64,000 bases of DNA, taken from assembly GCF_021738965.1 (NCBI RefSeq), contig NZ_JAKKOQ010000010.1:52921-116920 (forward strand), written 5' to 3'. Below the pieces are notes generated by a model. It had not been told where the DNA came from. It was given only the letters and a program-made list of their open reading frames with translations, and made no database searches. Positions 35,940 through 44,262 of the stretch are shown in pieces. Position 1 is the stretch's first letter; every line of letters begins with the position of its first letter. Made by a program: the position numbers and the translations under genes. Source of the DNA: Gordonia zhenghanii. GTDB lineage: Bacteria > Actinomycetota > Actinomycetes > Mycobacteriales > Mycobacteriaceae.

Positions 35940-37011
35940 GTCCAGCCCAGCCCGAGCAAGAGCCTCGGGTAGACCACTGGCCCAACGACCAGCCCGCGAA
36001 CCCGCAACCCGCACCGCAGCCAGCCCCTGCCCCAGACCCGGCTCCCGCACCGCAACCGGCCCCTGAACCGGCGCCGCAACCCGCTCCTGCTCCAGAGACC
36101 CCGCAGCCTGACACTTCTCCGCAGCCCGAGCAGATCGGCCCGGAACCCGGTGCCGGGGACGGTGACACCACCGGCGGGCAAGAAGGTGGCGATGGCGGCC
36201 AAACCGCCGAACCCGTCTTCCTTCCGGCGCTTATCGGTGGTGCCATCCGGATTCTGCCCAGGGTGATCCCGAAGTTGATTCCGAAGAGGATCCCCGTCCC
36301 GCCCCTGGATCTACCCGGCCCGGACAAGCCCGATCCAGACTCCGACACCGAGGACGATGCCGAGCTCGAAAAGGACCTCCGCGAACTGCAAGATCTGCTC
36401 GATCGTATCGAGCAGCAGATGCGCGAGGGAAAACCCTGGTGGCCCAGTCACCTGAGCCCCCGGGATCTGGAAGATGAGATCGGTCGTCAACACGGGTACG
36501 CCAACGATCTGGAAGAGCGGCTCGATTCGGTTGAGGATGAGAACCTCAAACGGTGGGGTAAAGAGTTACTCGACCAGTACCGGCAGTACCTCGAAGAACT
36601 ATGGGACCGCGAACATCGGCAACCAGGCGACCGTGACTCGCCCGTCCCCGATCTCGGAGACCCACCCGATGACGCGCCCCGAATGCCCACCACACCACCA
36701 GGAACCGACCAGCCCGGCGACGGCGAGCCAGAAACCCTCCCGAACCCCGCCCAACCCGGACCAGACACCCCGGGGGATCCCGACTCCCCGGAGGTTCCAG
36801 AGCCAGGCATCACCGACCCCGATCTACCCGAGGCACCTAGCCCTGACCCGTCAGGCCCACCGGCGCACCGAAGATGCCCAACGAGGAACCCCCATTCGGC
36901 GTTCCGCAAACCCCACACGGCCCCGGTCGCGAACAAGGCGACGACGCACCACCCGAACCCGACGACATCCTCCGCGACCTCATCGATCGAATCATCGCCT
37001 CGATAGCACCA

Positions 37012-37062
37012 GACGGAGACGGAGACGGAGACGGAGACGGAGACGGAGACGGAGACGGAGAC
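37012..37062 (+). repeat. Hexanucleotide GACGGA tandem repeat (8.5 units)
   Basis: Eight and a half exact copies of a 6-base unit inside the toxin coding frame give alternating Asp-Gly residues. Because the unit is a multiple of three, copy-number change would alter linker length but not frame. Confidence 0.9.
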
Positions 37063-37719
37063 AGTGACCAAGGCGAGGGCGGCGAACCGGAGCCGCCAGT
37101 CAAGTTGCCAATTGGCGAGGTTCCCCTGCCCGAGCCTGGCGACCCGATCTACGACCTGGTGATGGCTGCGCTCGCCAAGGGCGAAGACTATAGGCAAATA
37201 TTCTGGGAATTTACCGGGCATAGCCCCTTTGGTAAGGAGATCCACCACGCGATCGAGCAAGCCATATTCAAATACTTTCCGAACCTGTTTGACGAGGGAG
37301 ATAAAGACCATCCGAACAACCTGCGAGGATTCTGGCTGAGCGATGCGCCAAAAATTCATCGATCTGCCATACGAAATGCTCTAAACTATCTGTATAGGAC
37401 GCTTGGGATTGATCCTCGTACTCCTGCACCCATACCGGATAGTAAACTCCCTGGACTACGGACAGGATTAATGTTTGGAGCGGTCCTTATTGACATCTTG
37501 TTCGGTCGCTGGATGGTGCCTGTCCCGCCAATTTTCGGTAGCCCCATCGCGTCAAACATTCTAGAATCTCTAGGCGTGCCGCCTGATATGATTGATAGTA
37601 TCGAAGATGCGGATACAGGGGATTTGATGCGGATTTTCAAAATGGCTCTAATCGGCTGGAATAATCTGTAATGTATCTGATAATTACCTGTGAAATCTTC
37701 GATGGAATGGAGGCCGTCC

Positions 37720-38139
37720 GTGGATTACTACGAGATCTTTGAATTTGCCGCCGCTTATGCGATTGACGTTCCTCCAGATCTCGACTCGGTCGAGCGTTCA
37801 CCTTCGACGATATTCGACCTAGATGAACCGATGCCTGGAGTTCTTGTTGGTAGATTTGGTGCTCACGCCGTAACACGTGAGTTCGCTCAGGAACTCCGGG
37901 GGTACAGGTTTACGGGTTTCCGATTCGGAAACGCGTCAGCAAGAGTATCAGAATACAGTGACCGAGGCGATATTAGCATACCGGAGTTGGAACTGCTGAT
38001 CGTATACGGCACCCCCATGGTTGACGACTTTTCCGTGAATGAATGGGGGGATCTAGTCGTCTCGCAGAGAGTGTTCGATGTCCTCGTGACTCGCGACCAA
38101 TTCGTATTGGAGGGGTCCTCAAAAATTGGGTCGAGGTGA
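37720..38139 (+). CDS. Probable immunity protein for the upstream toxin
   Basis: The product has 139 residues. The start is GTG 37720, fixed by GGAGG at 37709-37713 with a 6-base spacing; in-frame starts at 37690 and 37702 lack this. The product is acidic, without signal or membrane segment. It ends with a block DLVVSQRVFDVLVTRD, preceded by GDISIPELELLIVYG, that recalls immunity families of the Imm43/DUF1629 kind; this is a resemblance by eye. It begins 48 bases after the toxin stop, on the same strand and with the same lowered GC, the usual toxin-immunity layout. An intact immunity gene behind a broken toxin would protect against sibling cells. Confidence 0.65.
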   Translation: MDYYEIFEFAAAYAIDVPPDLDSVERSPSTIFDLDEPMPGVLVGRFGAHAVTREFAQELRGYRFTGFRFGNASARVSEYSDRGDISIPELELLIVYGTPMVDDFSVNEWGDLVVSQRVFDVLVTRDQFVLEGSSKIGSR

Positions 38140-38275
38140 ATCCGGCCAATTAGCTAATGGATGATTCCAAATACCGTGACCGGGTCGACCGCCGGTGCGT
38201 TTTCGACGCCGTGTCCATGCCGCACGCCTCCACCTCTGTTATTTCAACCGAGCTTGTACCTGGAATGAGACGGGT

Positions 38276-38737
38276 TCAGTTTATGAGCTTGTGCTTGGCA
38301 GTCTCGAACTCCTCGGGAGTCAATGCACCTGCGTCCCGCAGTGCCGCCAGTTTAACCAGTTCATCTACCCACGAGGCCGGTGCAGCGGCGGCCGCTGCTG
38401 GCCCAGCAGGAGCCATCTGGTGTCGGCTACTCCCGAATCTTGGGTGAGCCCGCAGTGTCTGCTCGATCTTGTCAGCGGTTCCGTGGTTCACGGCGACCTC
38501 TGCCAGTGTCGTACCCGAGCCTTGTACGACGAACACCTGCTGCAGTCCCGACGCGCCGAGGCGCTTCTTGTCATCACGCGTCGCTTTGCGCACCGAGAAT
38601 CCGGTGATGTCGGCGACGTTGATGCGAAACGCAGGTAGAAACTTGCCTGTCTGGCGGTACTCGACGCTGTCGCCGTAGTCAATCAGGCCACCGTTGCCGA
38701 ATCCGAGACCTATCGAAGTACCCTCTTCTCCAGCCAT
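38276..38737 (-). CDS. SHOCT-domain protein
   Basis: The product has 153 residues from ATG 38737, preceded by GAAGGGGA on the coding strand. The N-terminal half (about 1-95) is a beta-rich PH-like region (TSIGLGFGNGGLIDYGDSVE; FSVRKATRDDKKRLG; VFVVQGSGTTLAEVAVN), followed by an Ala/Pro linker and a C-terminal SHOCT helix hairpin (WVDELVKLAALRDAGALTPE, then EFETAKHKLI). SHOCT domains bind other proteins or sort them to oligomers; exact role unknown. It faces the immunity gene tail to tail. Confidence 0.85.
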   Translation of the reverse strand: MAGEEGTSIGLGFGNGGLIDYGDSVEYRQTGKFLPAFRINVADITGFSVRKATRDDKKRLGASGLQQVFVVQGSGTTLAEVAVNHGTADKIEQTLRAHPRFGSSRHQMAPAGPAAAAAAPASWVDELVKLAALRDAGALTPEEFETAKHKLIN

Positions 38738-39381
38738 GCGCAATGTCCCCTTCTCTAGACCAGTCGCGTGCAATCGTATCGGCGGGCTCGTAACGGCGGA
38801 CCCGTTCTGCACCGCAGTTCACGAACAAATATTGTGGCGACCCCGTTCCGCATCTGCCGGGGATGGTGGATGAACGTTTGCGCTGCGACGGGATCGGCTG
38901 GCCGCCTTATCCCAACGGTCACCGGTCGAGGGACCGACGGGCAGGGTGGTGTTGGGGCGTTCAGGCCCAGTCTGTGAAGGATCACGTCCATCCATTCGAT
39001 TCCTCCTTCTGGAGGGGCCTCGACCCTAGTCCGACAAGTGTCGTTGACTGAGCAATCATCCCAGTATTCACGTTGTGTAGGCAGTCCCCCGAACGACCGA
39101 ACTATGTTGGGGGGCAGGCGACGCGGGACTCTCGAGCGCTCACTTCGACGGGCAGCTTGGACGGAAGTACACCACGCCCGCCTTCTTGGGAGGCAAGCTG
39201 TAAACCCTTCGGTCGTAGCGCTCGGTTCCGAACCGGGGTCGTACCTGGACTCGAAAAGTGCATCGGCGTGCGCATGCCAACTGGCACCCGTGAATGCGGT
39301 CTTGGCCACCTCGCATACGTGAGGTGACGCAGAATCATGATCCCCATGGTCCGAACGACGGGCATACGGAGGTGGCACCGA
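38738..39381. other. Intergenic stretch without a recognisable gene
   Basis: Open frames exist on both strands (the longest on the reverse strand, about 226 codons) but none has a recognisable motif, ribosome site or coding-like third-base bias. Cys-, Arg- and Pro-rich translations look like chance. I see no repeat, tRNA or IS transposase. Possibly degraded accessory DNA. Confidence 0.6.
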
Positions 39382-39513
39382 GTGCCTGAAAAGTCCAAGA
39401 CCAGCGCTTTCAAATACTCGGAGAATCAATCTCAATTAGTCGGACCGCGCCCGCTAGTACCGATCTCGGCCTGGAGACCTGACAAGAGGTCAGGACGCAG
39501 AAATGTGTTCTGA
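39382..39513 (+). CDS. Possible 43-residue small protein
   Basis: GTG 39382 is preceded by GGAGG (39368-39372) at 9 bases. The frame encodes 43 residues, basic and without hydrophobic segment (begins VPEKSKTSAFKYSENQSQ, ends RPDKRSGRRNVF). Its stop lies in the terminator stem. No family recognised. The ribosome site and terminator together make expression plausible, but chance cannot be excluded. Confidence 0.3.
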   Translation: MPEKSKTSAFKYSENQSQLVGPRPLVPISAWRPDKRSGRRNVF

Positions 39514-39526
39514 CCTCTTTGTTTTT
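39484..39526 (+). terminator. Rho-independent terminator
   Basis: AAGAGGTCAG (39484-39493) pairs perfectly with CTGACCTCTT (39510-39519) across a 16-base loop, followed by a T-rich tail TTTGTTTTT (39518-39526). Canonical form is rare in this GC-rich window. It lies 234 bases before the deaminase gene and would end transcripts from the left. Confidence 0.7.
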
Positions 39527-39759
39527 GCCGTCTCCTGCCGGGCTTCATCGAATTGGTTCGGATTGGGACTTGCCGTCCGAAGTCCCCGATGGGCAGAGTT
39601 ACGCGTCGAGGTGACCGTCGACTGTCCGGTGACGGCGGCATGCCGTGAGCTAACGTCGGTTGTGACCGGCGTCATGAAGTATGAAGTCAACGATTTCCCG
39701 TCGACGCCCCGGCGGCGGATAGCTCGTGCACACGATGCTCCTGACAGGATTTAACTCTC

Positions 39760-40620
39760 ATGAACCCTCAACCGGAGAATGCCCCTCGCGAGGCCCTCGA
39801 CAGCGCATTCTCGCAACTCGCCATCGACGAGGCACTCAAGTCGCCAGGCAATGCGCGCGTCGGCGTAGTGGTCGTGCGCGATGGTCAGGTTGTAGCGGCT
39901 GGACACCGAGACGAGGTCCCGGGTCTGCACGCCGAACAGGTCGCACTCCAGAAGGTCAGCAAAGCGGGTATTGCACTCAGGGGGGCTGAGGTCTACACAA
40001 CGCTTGAGCCTTGCGCCAATTCGCGTACGGCCAGGATCCCCTGCGCGCAACTCCTTGTAGAGGCTGGCGTAGCCACCGTCCACATTGGACAATTCGACCG
40101 CAACCCGCAGGTCAACCGGCTGGGGTGGAAGTACTTGCGCGACGCGGGGGTAGCACTCCGTGACTTTCCCGCGAACCTCCGGGCGATCGCCGCAAAAGCG
40201 AACCAGGACTTCGCGCAGAACTTCACCCACGGACTTGGCATGAGTGGAGGAGCGAAGTTCGACTTCACGACGAATGGCGGAAAGTTCACCATCAGCCTTG
40301 ACGAGGAACCCGATTCGCCGACCTGGGAGACGCGATGGGGTAACTGTGGCGCAACTGCTATCTACCTGAATGGCGGGAGTCCAGGCAGGGTTGCACTCGC
40401 ACGCTATGCCGGAAAGTTCGACGAGATCGACGATCCTGACGCGCTCGACTACGAGAGCCACTTCGCCAAAGTTCCGATCGGCTCAATCGGAGTCATGCGC
40501 AGCCCGCGCGGGCACGCCTTGTGCAGAGTCAAGAAGATTGAACCTACGCCGGACTATGGGGGCACCGGGCATGTTTCGGTCACGATCGACTGGGAAATCC
40601 GGCTGGCCGTGAGTCTCTAA
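39760..40620 (+). CDS. Zinc-dependent nucleotide/pterin-type deaminase with unknown C-terminal domain
   Basis: The product has 286 residues from ATG 39760 (ACAGGA upstream). Residues ~10-120 are a CMP/dCMP/RibD-type deaminase fold: zinc ligand H57 and catalytic E59 in LHAEQ, then C85 and C95 in LEPCANSRTARIPC. The fold continues LLVEAGVATVHIGQFDRNPQ and LGWKYLRDAGV, closest in style to the RibD deaminase half. The expected RibD reductase domain is absent. Instead residues ~165-286 form a beta-rich domain I do not recognise (KFDFTTNGGKFTISLD; ETRWGNCGATAIYLNGG; GHVSVTIDWEIRL). No rib genes are nearby. A role in nucleotide modification, toxin or phage defence is possible but unproven. Confidence 0.75.
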   Translation: MNPQPENAPREALDSAFSQLAIDEALKSPGNARVGVVVVRDGQVVAAGHRDEVPGLHAEQVALQKVSKAGIALRGAEVYTTLEPCANSRTARIPCAQLLVEAGVATVHIGQFDRNPQVNRLGWKYLRDAGVALRDFPANLRAIAAKANQDFAQNFTHGLGMSGGAKFDFTTNGGKFTISLDEEPDSPTWETRWGNCGATAIYLNGGSPGRVALARYAGKFDEIDDPDALDYESHFAKVPIGSIGVMRSPRGHALCRVKKIEPTPDYGGTGHVSVTIDWEIRLAVSL

Positions 40621-40760
40621 CCCCAGGCGGGCGAGAACCAGGTTGTCCTTCTCCACAGTCGCCGAGTGCCCGTAGGCCGGTCGCCCAGCGAGACACCCGA
40701 GATGGGAGGCTCTGGCTGGCACTTGTCCCGTTCGCCGAGTCTCGAAGGAGGGCCTTTAAC

Positions 40761-40893
40761 GGCTCTTCGCCTTTGAGAGTGCGTAGTTGATGTCCGGCGG
40801 GATCGGCTGCGACCACAAAATGTAGGCGGGCCCTGCGGTGTGAGAATGAAAGTTCCTACACGATCACTCCATTCCGCAGGGGCCAGGAACGCG
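40761..40893. mobile_element. Possible ISL3-like insertion-sequence end (remnant)
   Basis: GGCTCTTCGC at 40761-40770 resembles the terminal inverted repeat start of ISL3-family elements. About 60-120 bases further on, GGCCCTGCGG and CCGCAGGGGCC form an imperfect inverted repeat. No transposase frame remains and no second end or target duplication was found. From memory of the family only, so low confidence. The rest of the gap 40621-41085 holds nothing I can name. Confidence 0.25.
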
Positions 40894-41085
40894 CGTGCGG
40901 CGCTGCTCGATGCTTTTCTCTCTCGCGAGGTCGAGCCGGTCGCTTCTGATTGGGATTCCGTCGACTGATCCGTTCTGACGTGTCGACCGGTCGAATCCCG
41001 GTCTGAAGTCTGTGCGTGAGAGTCGGATGCAACCTGGCGGATGAGGCCAAGCCGCCAACATATCGCGTCGCATCAAGGTCGGTAC

Positions 41086-41409
41086 TTACCCGTTCGCGAT
41101 GTAACTCCATGCCGCCCGGGTCACCGCGTTTCGTGCGTCATCGGGATCGAGCGCGCGGAAGGCGCGGGCTGGTGCTCGGTCTTCCAGGTCGGGGCTAGCG
41201 CCTTGGAACCAGGCTTGCACCATCTGGTGTGACTCGCCGGATTCGGTTAGTAGAGCGGCGATCCGATACGCATTCCTGGCTAATCCGCGTGTCGGTCCAG
41301 AATTTGCAACCACAGTGACCGGTGTGGCGTTTGAGTCCAGCAGTCCAGAGTTTCGCTCGCGCAGTCCAGGATTTCGGCGGCTGCGGCAGCTGCTGCCGGG
41401 ATGGTGCAC
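41086..41409 (-). CDS. Small ORF resembling the C-terminus of an MbcA/ParS/Xre-type antitoxin
   Basis: The reverse strand encodes up to 107 residues. The C-terminal ~65 residues (ARNAYRIAALLTESGESHQM, then VQAWFQGASPDLEDRAPARA and DPDDARNAVTRAAWSYIA) look like the helical DUF2384/Xre antitoxin tail, with the WF-x-G-x-x-P-x-L pattern. The N-terminal 35 residues (PGSSCRSRRNPGLRERNSGL) do not look coding, so the true start may be internal or the gene truncated. No RES-domain toxin neighbour is present. It would be an orphan or remnant. Confidence 0.4.
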   Translation of the reverse strand: MHHPGSSCRSRRNPGLRERNSGLLDSNATPVTVVANSGPTRGLARNAYRIAALLTESGESHQMVQAWFQGASPDLEDRAPARAFRALDPDDARNAVTRAAWSYIANG

Positions 41410-41427
41410 ATCACATTGCTACTCAGA

Positions 41428-41460
41428 CTTAAGCGGAATGGACTCAACTCTTGATGAGTT
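41428..41460 (+). promoter_or_regulatory. clpB control region: HAIR-like HspR site overlapping an ECF-type promoter
   Basis: CTTAAGC (41428-41434), 7 bases, ACTCAAC (41442-41448) matches 11 of 14 defined positions of the HspR operator HAIR (CTTGAGT-N7-ACTCAAG). Overlapping it, GGAATG (41435-41440), 17 bases and GTT (41458-41460) fits a SigH/SigE-type promoter. Both regulators control clpB in related bacteria. The site is about 85 bases before the clpB start. Confidence 0.55.
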
Positions 41461-41544
41461 GTATTGATCGAACGGTAAACATGAGCCGTATAGACTTAAG
41501 TTCGGAAATACGTTCCGGGCTCCGATCAACGGAAAGGCAACCCA

Positions 41545-44097
41545 GTGGACAGCTTCACTCCCACGACCAAGACGCAGGCTGCGCTGCAGGCTGCTGTCCA
41601 GGACGCTGCCGCGTCGGGCAACCCCGACGTGCGGCCCGCACACATCCTCGCGGCACTTCTCGAACAGAGCGACGGTATTGCATCGCCGCTGATCAAGGCG
41701 GTCGGTGTCGACCCGATGCACATACGGGCGGAGGCGAACGCCCTCGTCGGGCGCGCCCCGACGGTGGCGAGTAACAGTGGTCAGCCGACGCTTTCGCGTG
41801 AGGCGATTGCCGCGGTCACCGCTGCCCAGAATCTCGCGACCGAGATGGGCGACGACTACGTCTCGACCGAGCACCTCGTCGTCGGTCTGGCCACCGGCGA
41901 CTCGGACGTCGCACGACTTCTCACCAACGCGGGAGCCACACCAGAGGCTCTTCGCGAGGCGTTCGTGTCCGTGCGTGGCACCGGTCGCGTCACGAGGGAA
42001 GACCCCGAGTCGACCTACCAGGCGCTCGAGAAGTACTCGACTGACCTCACCAAGCGCGCCCGCGAAGGCGACCTCGATCCGGTGATCGGCCGCGACAGCG
42101 AGATCCGCCGTGTGGTGCAGGTGCTGTCGCGTCGTACCAAGAACAACCCGGTGCTCATCGGTGAGCCCGGTGTCGGCAAGACGGCCATCGTCGAAGGCCT
42201 CGCCCAGCGAGTGATCGCAGGCGACGTTCCCGAGTCGTTGCGCGGCAAGACCGTCATCTCGCTCGACCTCGGCTCGATGGTCGCGGGCGCCAAGTACCGC
42301 GGCGAGTTCGAGGAACGACTCAAGGCTGTCCTCGACGAGATCAAGGGCTCCAACGGCCAGATCGTCACCTTCATCGACGAGCTGCACACCATCGTCGGAG
42401 CAGGCGCGACCGGCGAGTCGGCGATGGACGCGGGCAACATGATCAAGCCAATGCTCGCCCGCGGCGAGCTGCGGCTGGTCGGCGCGACGACCCTCGAGGA
42501 GTACCGCAAGTACATCGAGAAGGACGCCGCACTGGAACGCCGCTTCCAGCAGGTCTACGTCGGTGAACCGACCGTCGAGGACACCATCGGCATCCTGCGC
42601 GGACTCAAGGATCGGTACGAGGTGCACCACGGCGTGCGCATCACCGACTCTGCGCTCGTGTCGGCGGCGACCCTCTCCGATCGCTACATCACCTCGCGTT
42701 TCCTGCCCGACAAGGCCATCGACCTCGTCGACGAGGCCGCGTCGCGTCTGCGCATGGAGATCGACTCCCGACCCGTCGAGATCGACGAGGTCGAGCGTGT
42801 GGTCCGACGTCTCGAAGTGGAGGAGGTCGCCCTCGAGAAGGAGACCGACGCTGCGTCGAAGGATCGGTTGGAGAAACTGCGCGGTGAGCTCGCCGACCAC
42901 CGCGAGAAGTTGAACGAACTTCTCGCGCGCTGGCAGGGCGAGAAGACCGCGATCGATGCGGTCCGCGACGTGAAGGAAGAGCTTGAACGACTCCGCGGCG
43001 AAGCCGATCGCGCCGAGCGCGACGGCGACCTCGGACGTGCCGCCGAACTGCGGTACGGCCGGATCCCCGGTCTCGAGAAGGATCTCGAGACCGCGATCGA
43101 GAAGTCCGGTGGCGACCCCGACCAGGACGTGATGCTGCAGGAGGAGGTCGGACCCGACGACGTCGCCGAGGTCGTGTCGGCGTGGACCGGCGTGCCCGCG
43201 GGCAAGATGCTCGAAGGCGAGACCGCCAAGCTGCTGCGTATGGAGGACGAACTCGGCCGACGGGTCATCGGGCAGAAGGCCGCGGTCGGCGCGGTGTCGG
43301 ACGCGGTGCGTCGAGCACGCGCAGGCGTCGCCGACCCGAACCGTCCACTCGGATCGTTCCTGTTCCTCGGACCGACCGGCGTCGGCAAAACGGAGCTGGC
43401 TAAGGCGTTGGGCGAGTTCCTGTTCGACGACGAACGCGCTCTGGTCCGCATCGACATGAGCGAGTACGGCGAGAAGCACAGCGTCGCCCGCCTCGTCGGC
43501 GCCCCTCCCGGGTACGTCGGCTACGAGTCCGGCGGTCAGCTGACCGAAGCCGTGCGACGTCGCCCGTACTCGGTGGTCCTGTTCGACGAGGTCGAGAAGG
43601 CCCACCCGGACGTCTTCGACGTGCTGCTGCAAGTCCTCGACGAGGGTCGACTGACCGACGGTCAGGGACGCACGGTGGACTTCCGCAACACCATCCTCAT
43701 CCTGACGTCCAACCTGGGCTCCGGGGGCGACAAGGACCAGGTGATGGCGGCAGTTCGAGCAGCGTTCAAGCCGGAATTCATCAACCGTCTCGACGATGTC
43801 GTCATCTTCGACGCGTTGAGCCCGGAAGAACTGGTGTCGATCGTCGACATCCAGCTCGCCCAACTCGGCAAGCGGCTGGCTCAGCGTCGTCTCGACCTCG
43901 AGGTGTCGGCTCCGGCCAAACTGTGGCTGGCCGAACGCGGCTTCGACCCGTTGTACGGTGCGCGTCCGCTGCGTCGTCTGGTGCAGCAGTCCATCGGTGA
44001 CCAGCTCGCCAAGGCGCTGCTCGGTGGCGACATCCGCGACGGCGACGTCGTCCCCGTGAATGTCAGCGGCGACGGCGAGTCGCTGATCATCGGCTGA
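41545..44097 (+). CDS. clpB: ATP-dependent disaggregase ClpB
   Basis: Hsp100 chaperone that pulls aggregated polypeptides through a hexameric pore with DnaK/DnaJ/GrpE. It has 850 residues from GTG 41545 (GGAAAGG upstream), the normal length. N-domain 1-145; first AAA+ module with Walker A GEPGVGKT (206-213), pore loop [13 protein letters not shown] and VTFIDELHT; a long coiled-coil middle domain (about 405-525), which distinguishes ClpB from ClpC/ClpA; second AAA+ module with GPTGVGKT (609-616), pore loop [13 protein letters not shown] and [14 protein letters not shown]; and the C-terminal D2-small domain. There is no ClpP-binding IGF loop. Regulation: see the HAIR-like element upstream. Confidence 0.98.
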   Translation: MDSFTPTTKTQAALQAAVQDAAASGNPDVRPAHILAALLEQSDGIASPLIKAVGVDPMHIRAEANALVGRAPTVASNSGQPTLSREAIAAVTAAQNLATEMGDDYVSTEHLVVGLATGDSDVARLLTNAGATPEALREAFVSVRGTGRVTREDPESTYQALEKYSTDLTKRAREGDLDPVIGRDSEIRRVVQVLSRRTKNNPVLIGEPGVGKTAIVEGLAQRVIAGDVPESLRGKTVISLDLGSMVAGAKYRGEFEERLKAVLDEIKGSNGQIVTFIDELHTIVGAGATGESAMDAGNMIKPMLARGELRLVGATTLEEYRKYIEKDAALERRFQQVYVGEPTVEDTIGILRGLKDRYEVHHGVRITDSALVSAATLSDRYITSRFLPDKAIDLVDEAASRLRMEIDSRPVEIDEVERVVRRLEVEEVALEKETDAASKDRLEKLRGELADHREKLNELLARWQGEKTAIDAVRDVKEELERLRGEADRAERDGDLGRAAELRYGRIPGLEKDLETAIEKSGGDPDQDVMLQEEVGPDDVAEVVSAWTGVPAGKMLEGETAKLLRMEDELGRRVIGQKAAVGAVSDAVRRARAGVADPNRPLGSFLFLGPTGVGKTELAKALGEFLFDDERALVRIDMSEYGEKHSVARLVGAPPGYVGYESGGQLTEAVRRRPYSVVLFDEVEKAHPDVFDVLLQVLDEGRLTDGQGRTVDFRNTILILTSNLGSGGDKDQVMAAVRAAFKPEFINRLDDVVIFDALSPEELVSIVDIQLAQLGKRLAQRRLDLEVSAPAKLWLAERGFDPLYGARPLRRLVQQSIGDQLAKALLGGDIRDGDVVPVNVSGDGESLIIG

Positions 44098-44110
44098 TTC
44101 CCGCGGCAAC

Positions 44111-44146
44111 GGAGGTCTCGCTCCCATTGAGGGGAGCGGGACCTCC
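44111..44146 (+). terminator. Strong hairpin after clpB
   Basis: GGAGGTCTCGCTCCC (44111-44125) and GGGAGCGGGACCTCC (44132-44146) pair along 15 bases with a single T-G wobble and a 6-base loop, 14 bases after the clpB stop. There is no U-tract, as is common for actinobacterial terminators. Confidence 0.7.
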
Positions 44147-44262
44147 GTCGTCATCTCTGTGGCATACCGCACATGGTCGACTTCGCACGCGAGTGAACGC
44201 GGCCTCGGCGAACATTGCAGAATGGAAGCTAAATCGTGATCAGCGAAAGATGGAGAGAGCAC

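Larger units (their letters stand above)
35891..37671 (+). pseudogene. Polymorphic-toxin fragment: proline-rich stalk plus C-terminal nuclease-like domain, frameshifted and 5'-truncated
   Basis: The frame opens inside the MerR promoter with no ribosome site, so the natural N-terminus (secretion domain) is missing. Residues ~20-80 are Pro/Ala/Gln-rich, a hydrophobic patch follows (VFLPALIGGAIRILPRVIP), then a charged coiled-coil (DAELEKDLRELQDLLDRIEQ) and a Pro/Asp-rich stretch. The frame breaks near 36855-36862 (one C missing in CC) and resumes as MPNEEPPFGVPQTPHG, a run of Asp-Gly repeats, and a C-terminal domain with H124-H125 in GKEIHHAIEQ, NNLRG and H162 in KIHRSAIRN (counted from 36874). 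This His/Asn pattern resembles HNH-type toxin nucleases. The toxic domain is AT-richer than the flanks. The next gene looks like its immunity protein. Confidence 0.6.

Noticed and set aside
38755..39435. 226-codon reverse-strand open frame
   Set aside because: No ribosome site, no motif, composition rich in Arg/Pro/Ser/Cys as expected by chance in GC-rich DNA; runs antisense to the more plausible small ORF at 39382.
40980..41011. tRNA T-arm-like hairpin (ACCGG, TCGAATC loop, CCGGT)
   Set aside because: The loop is out of register with the tRNA consensus, and no acceptor, D or anticodon arms can be formed with the flanks.
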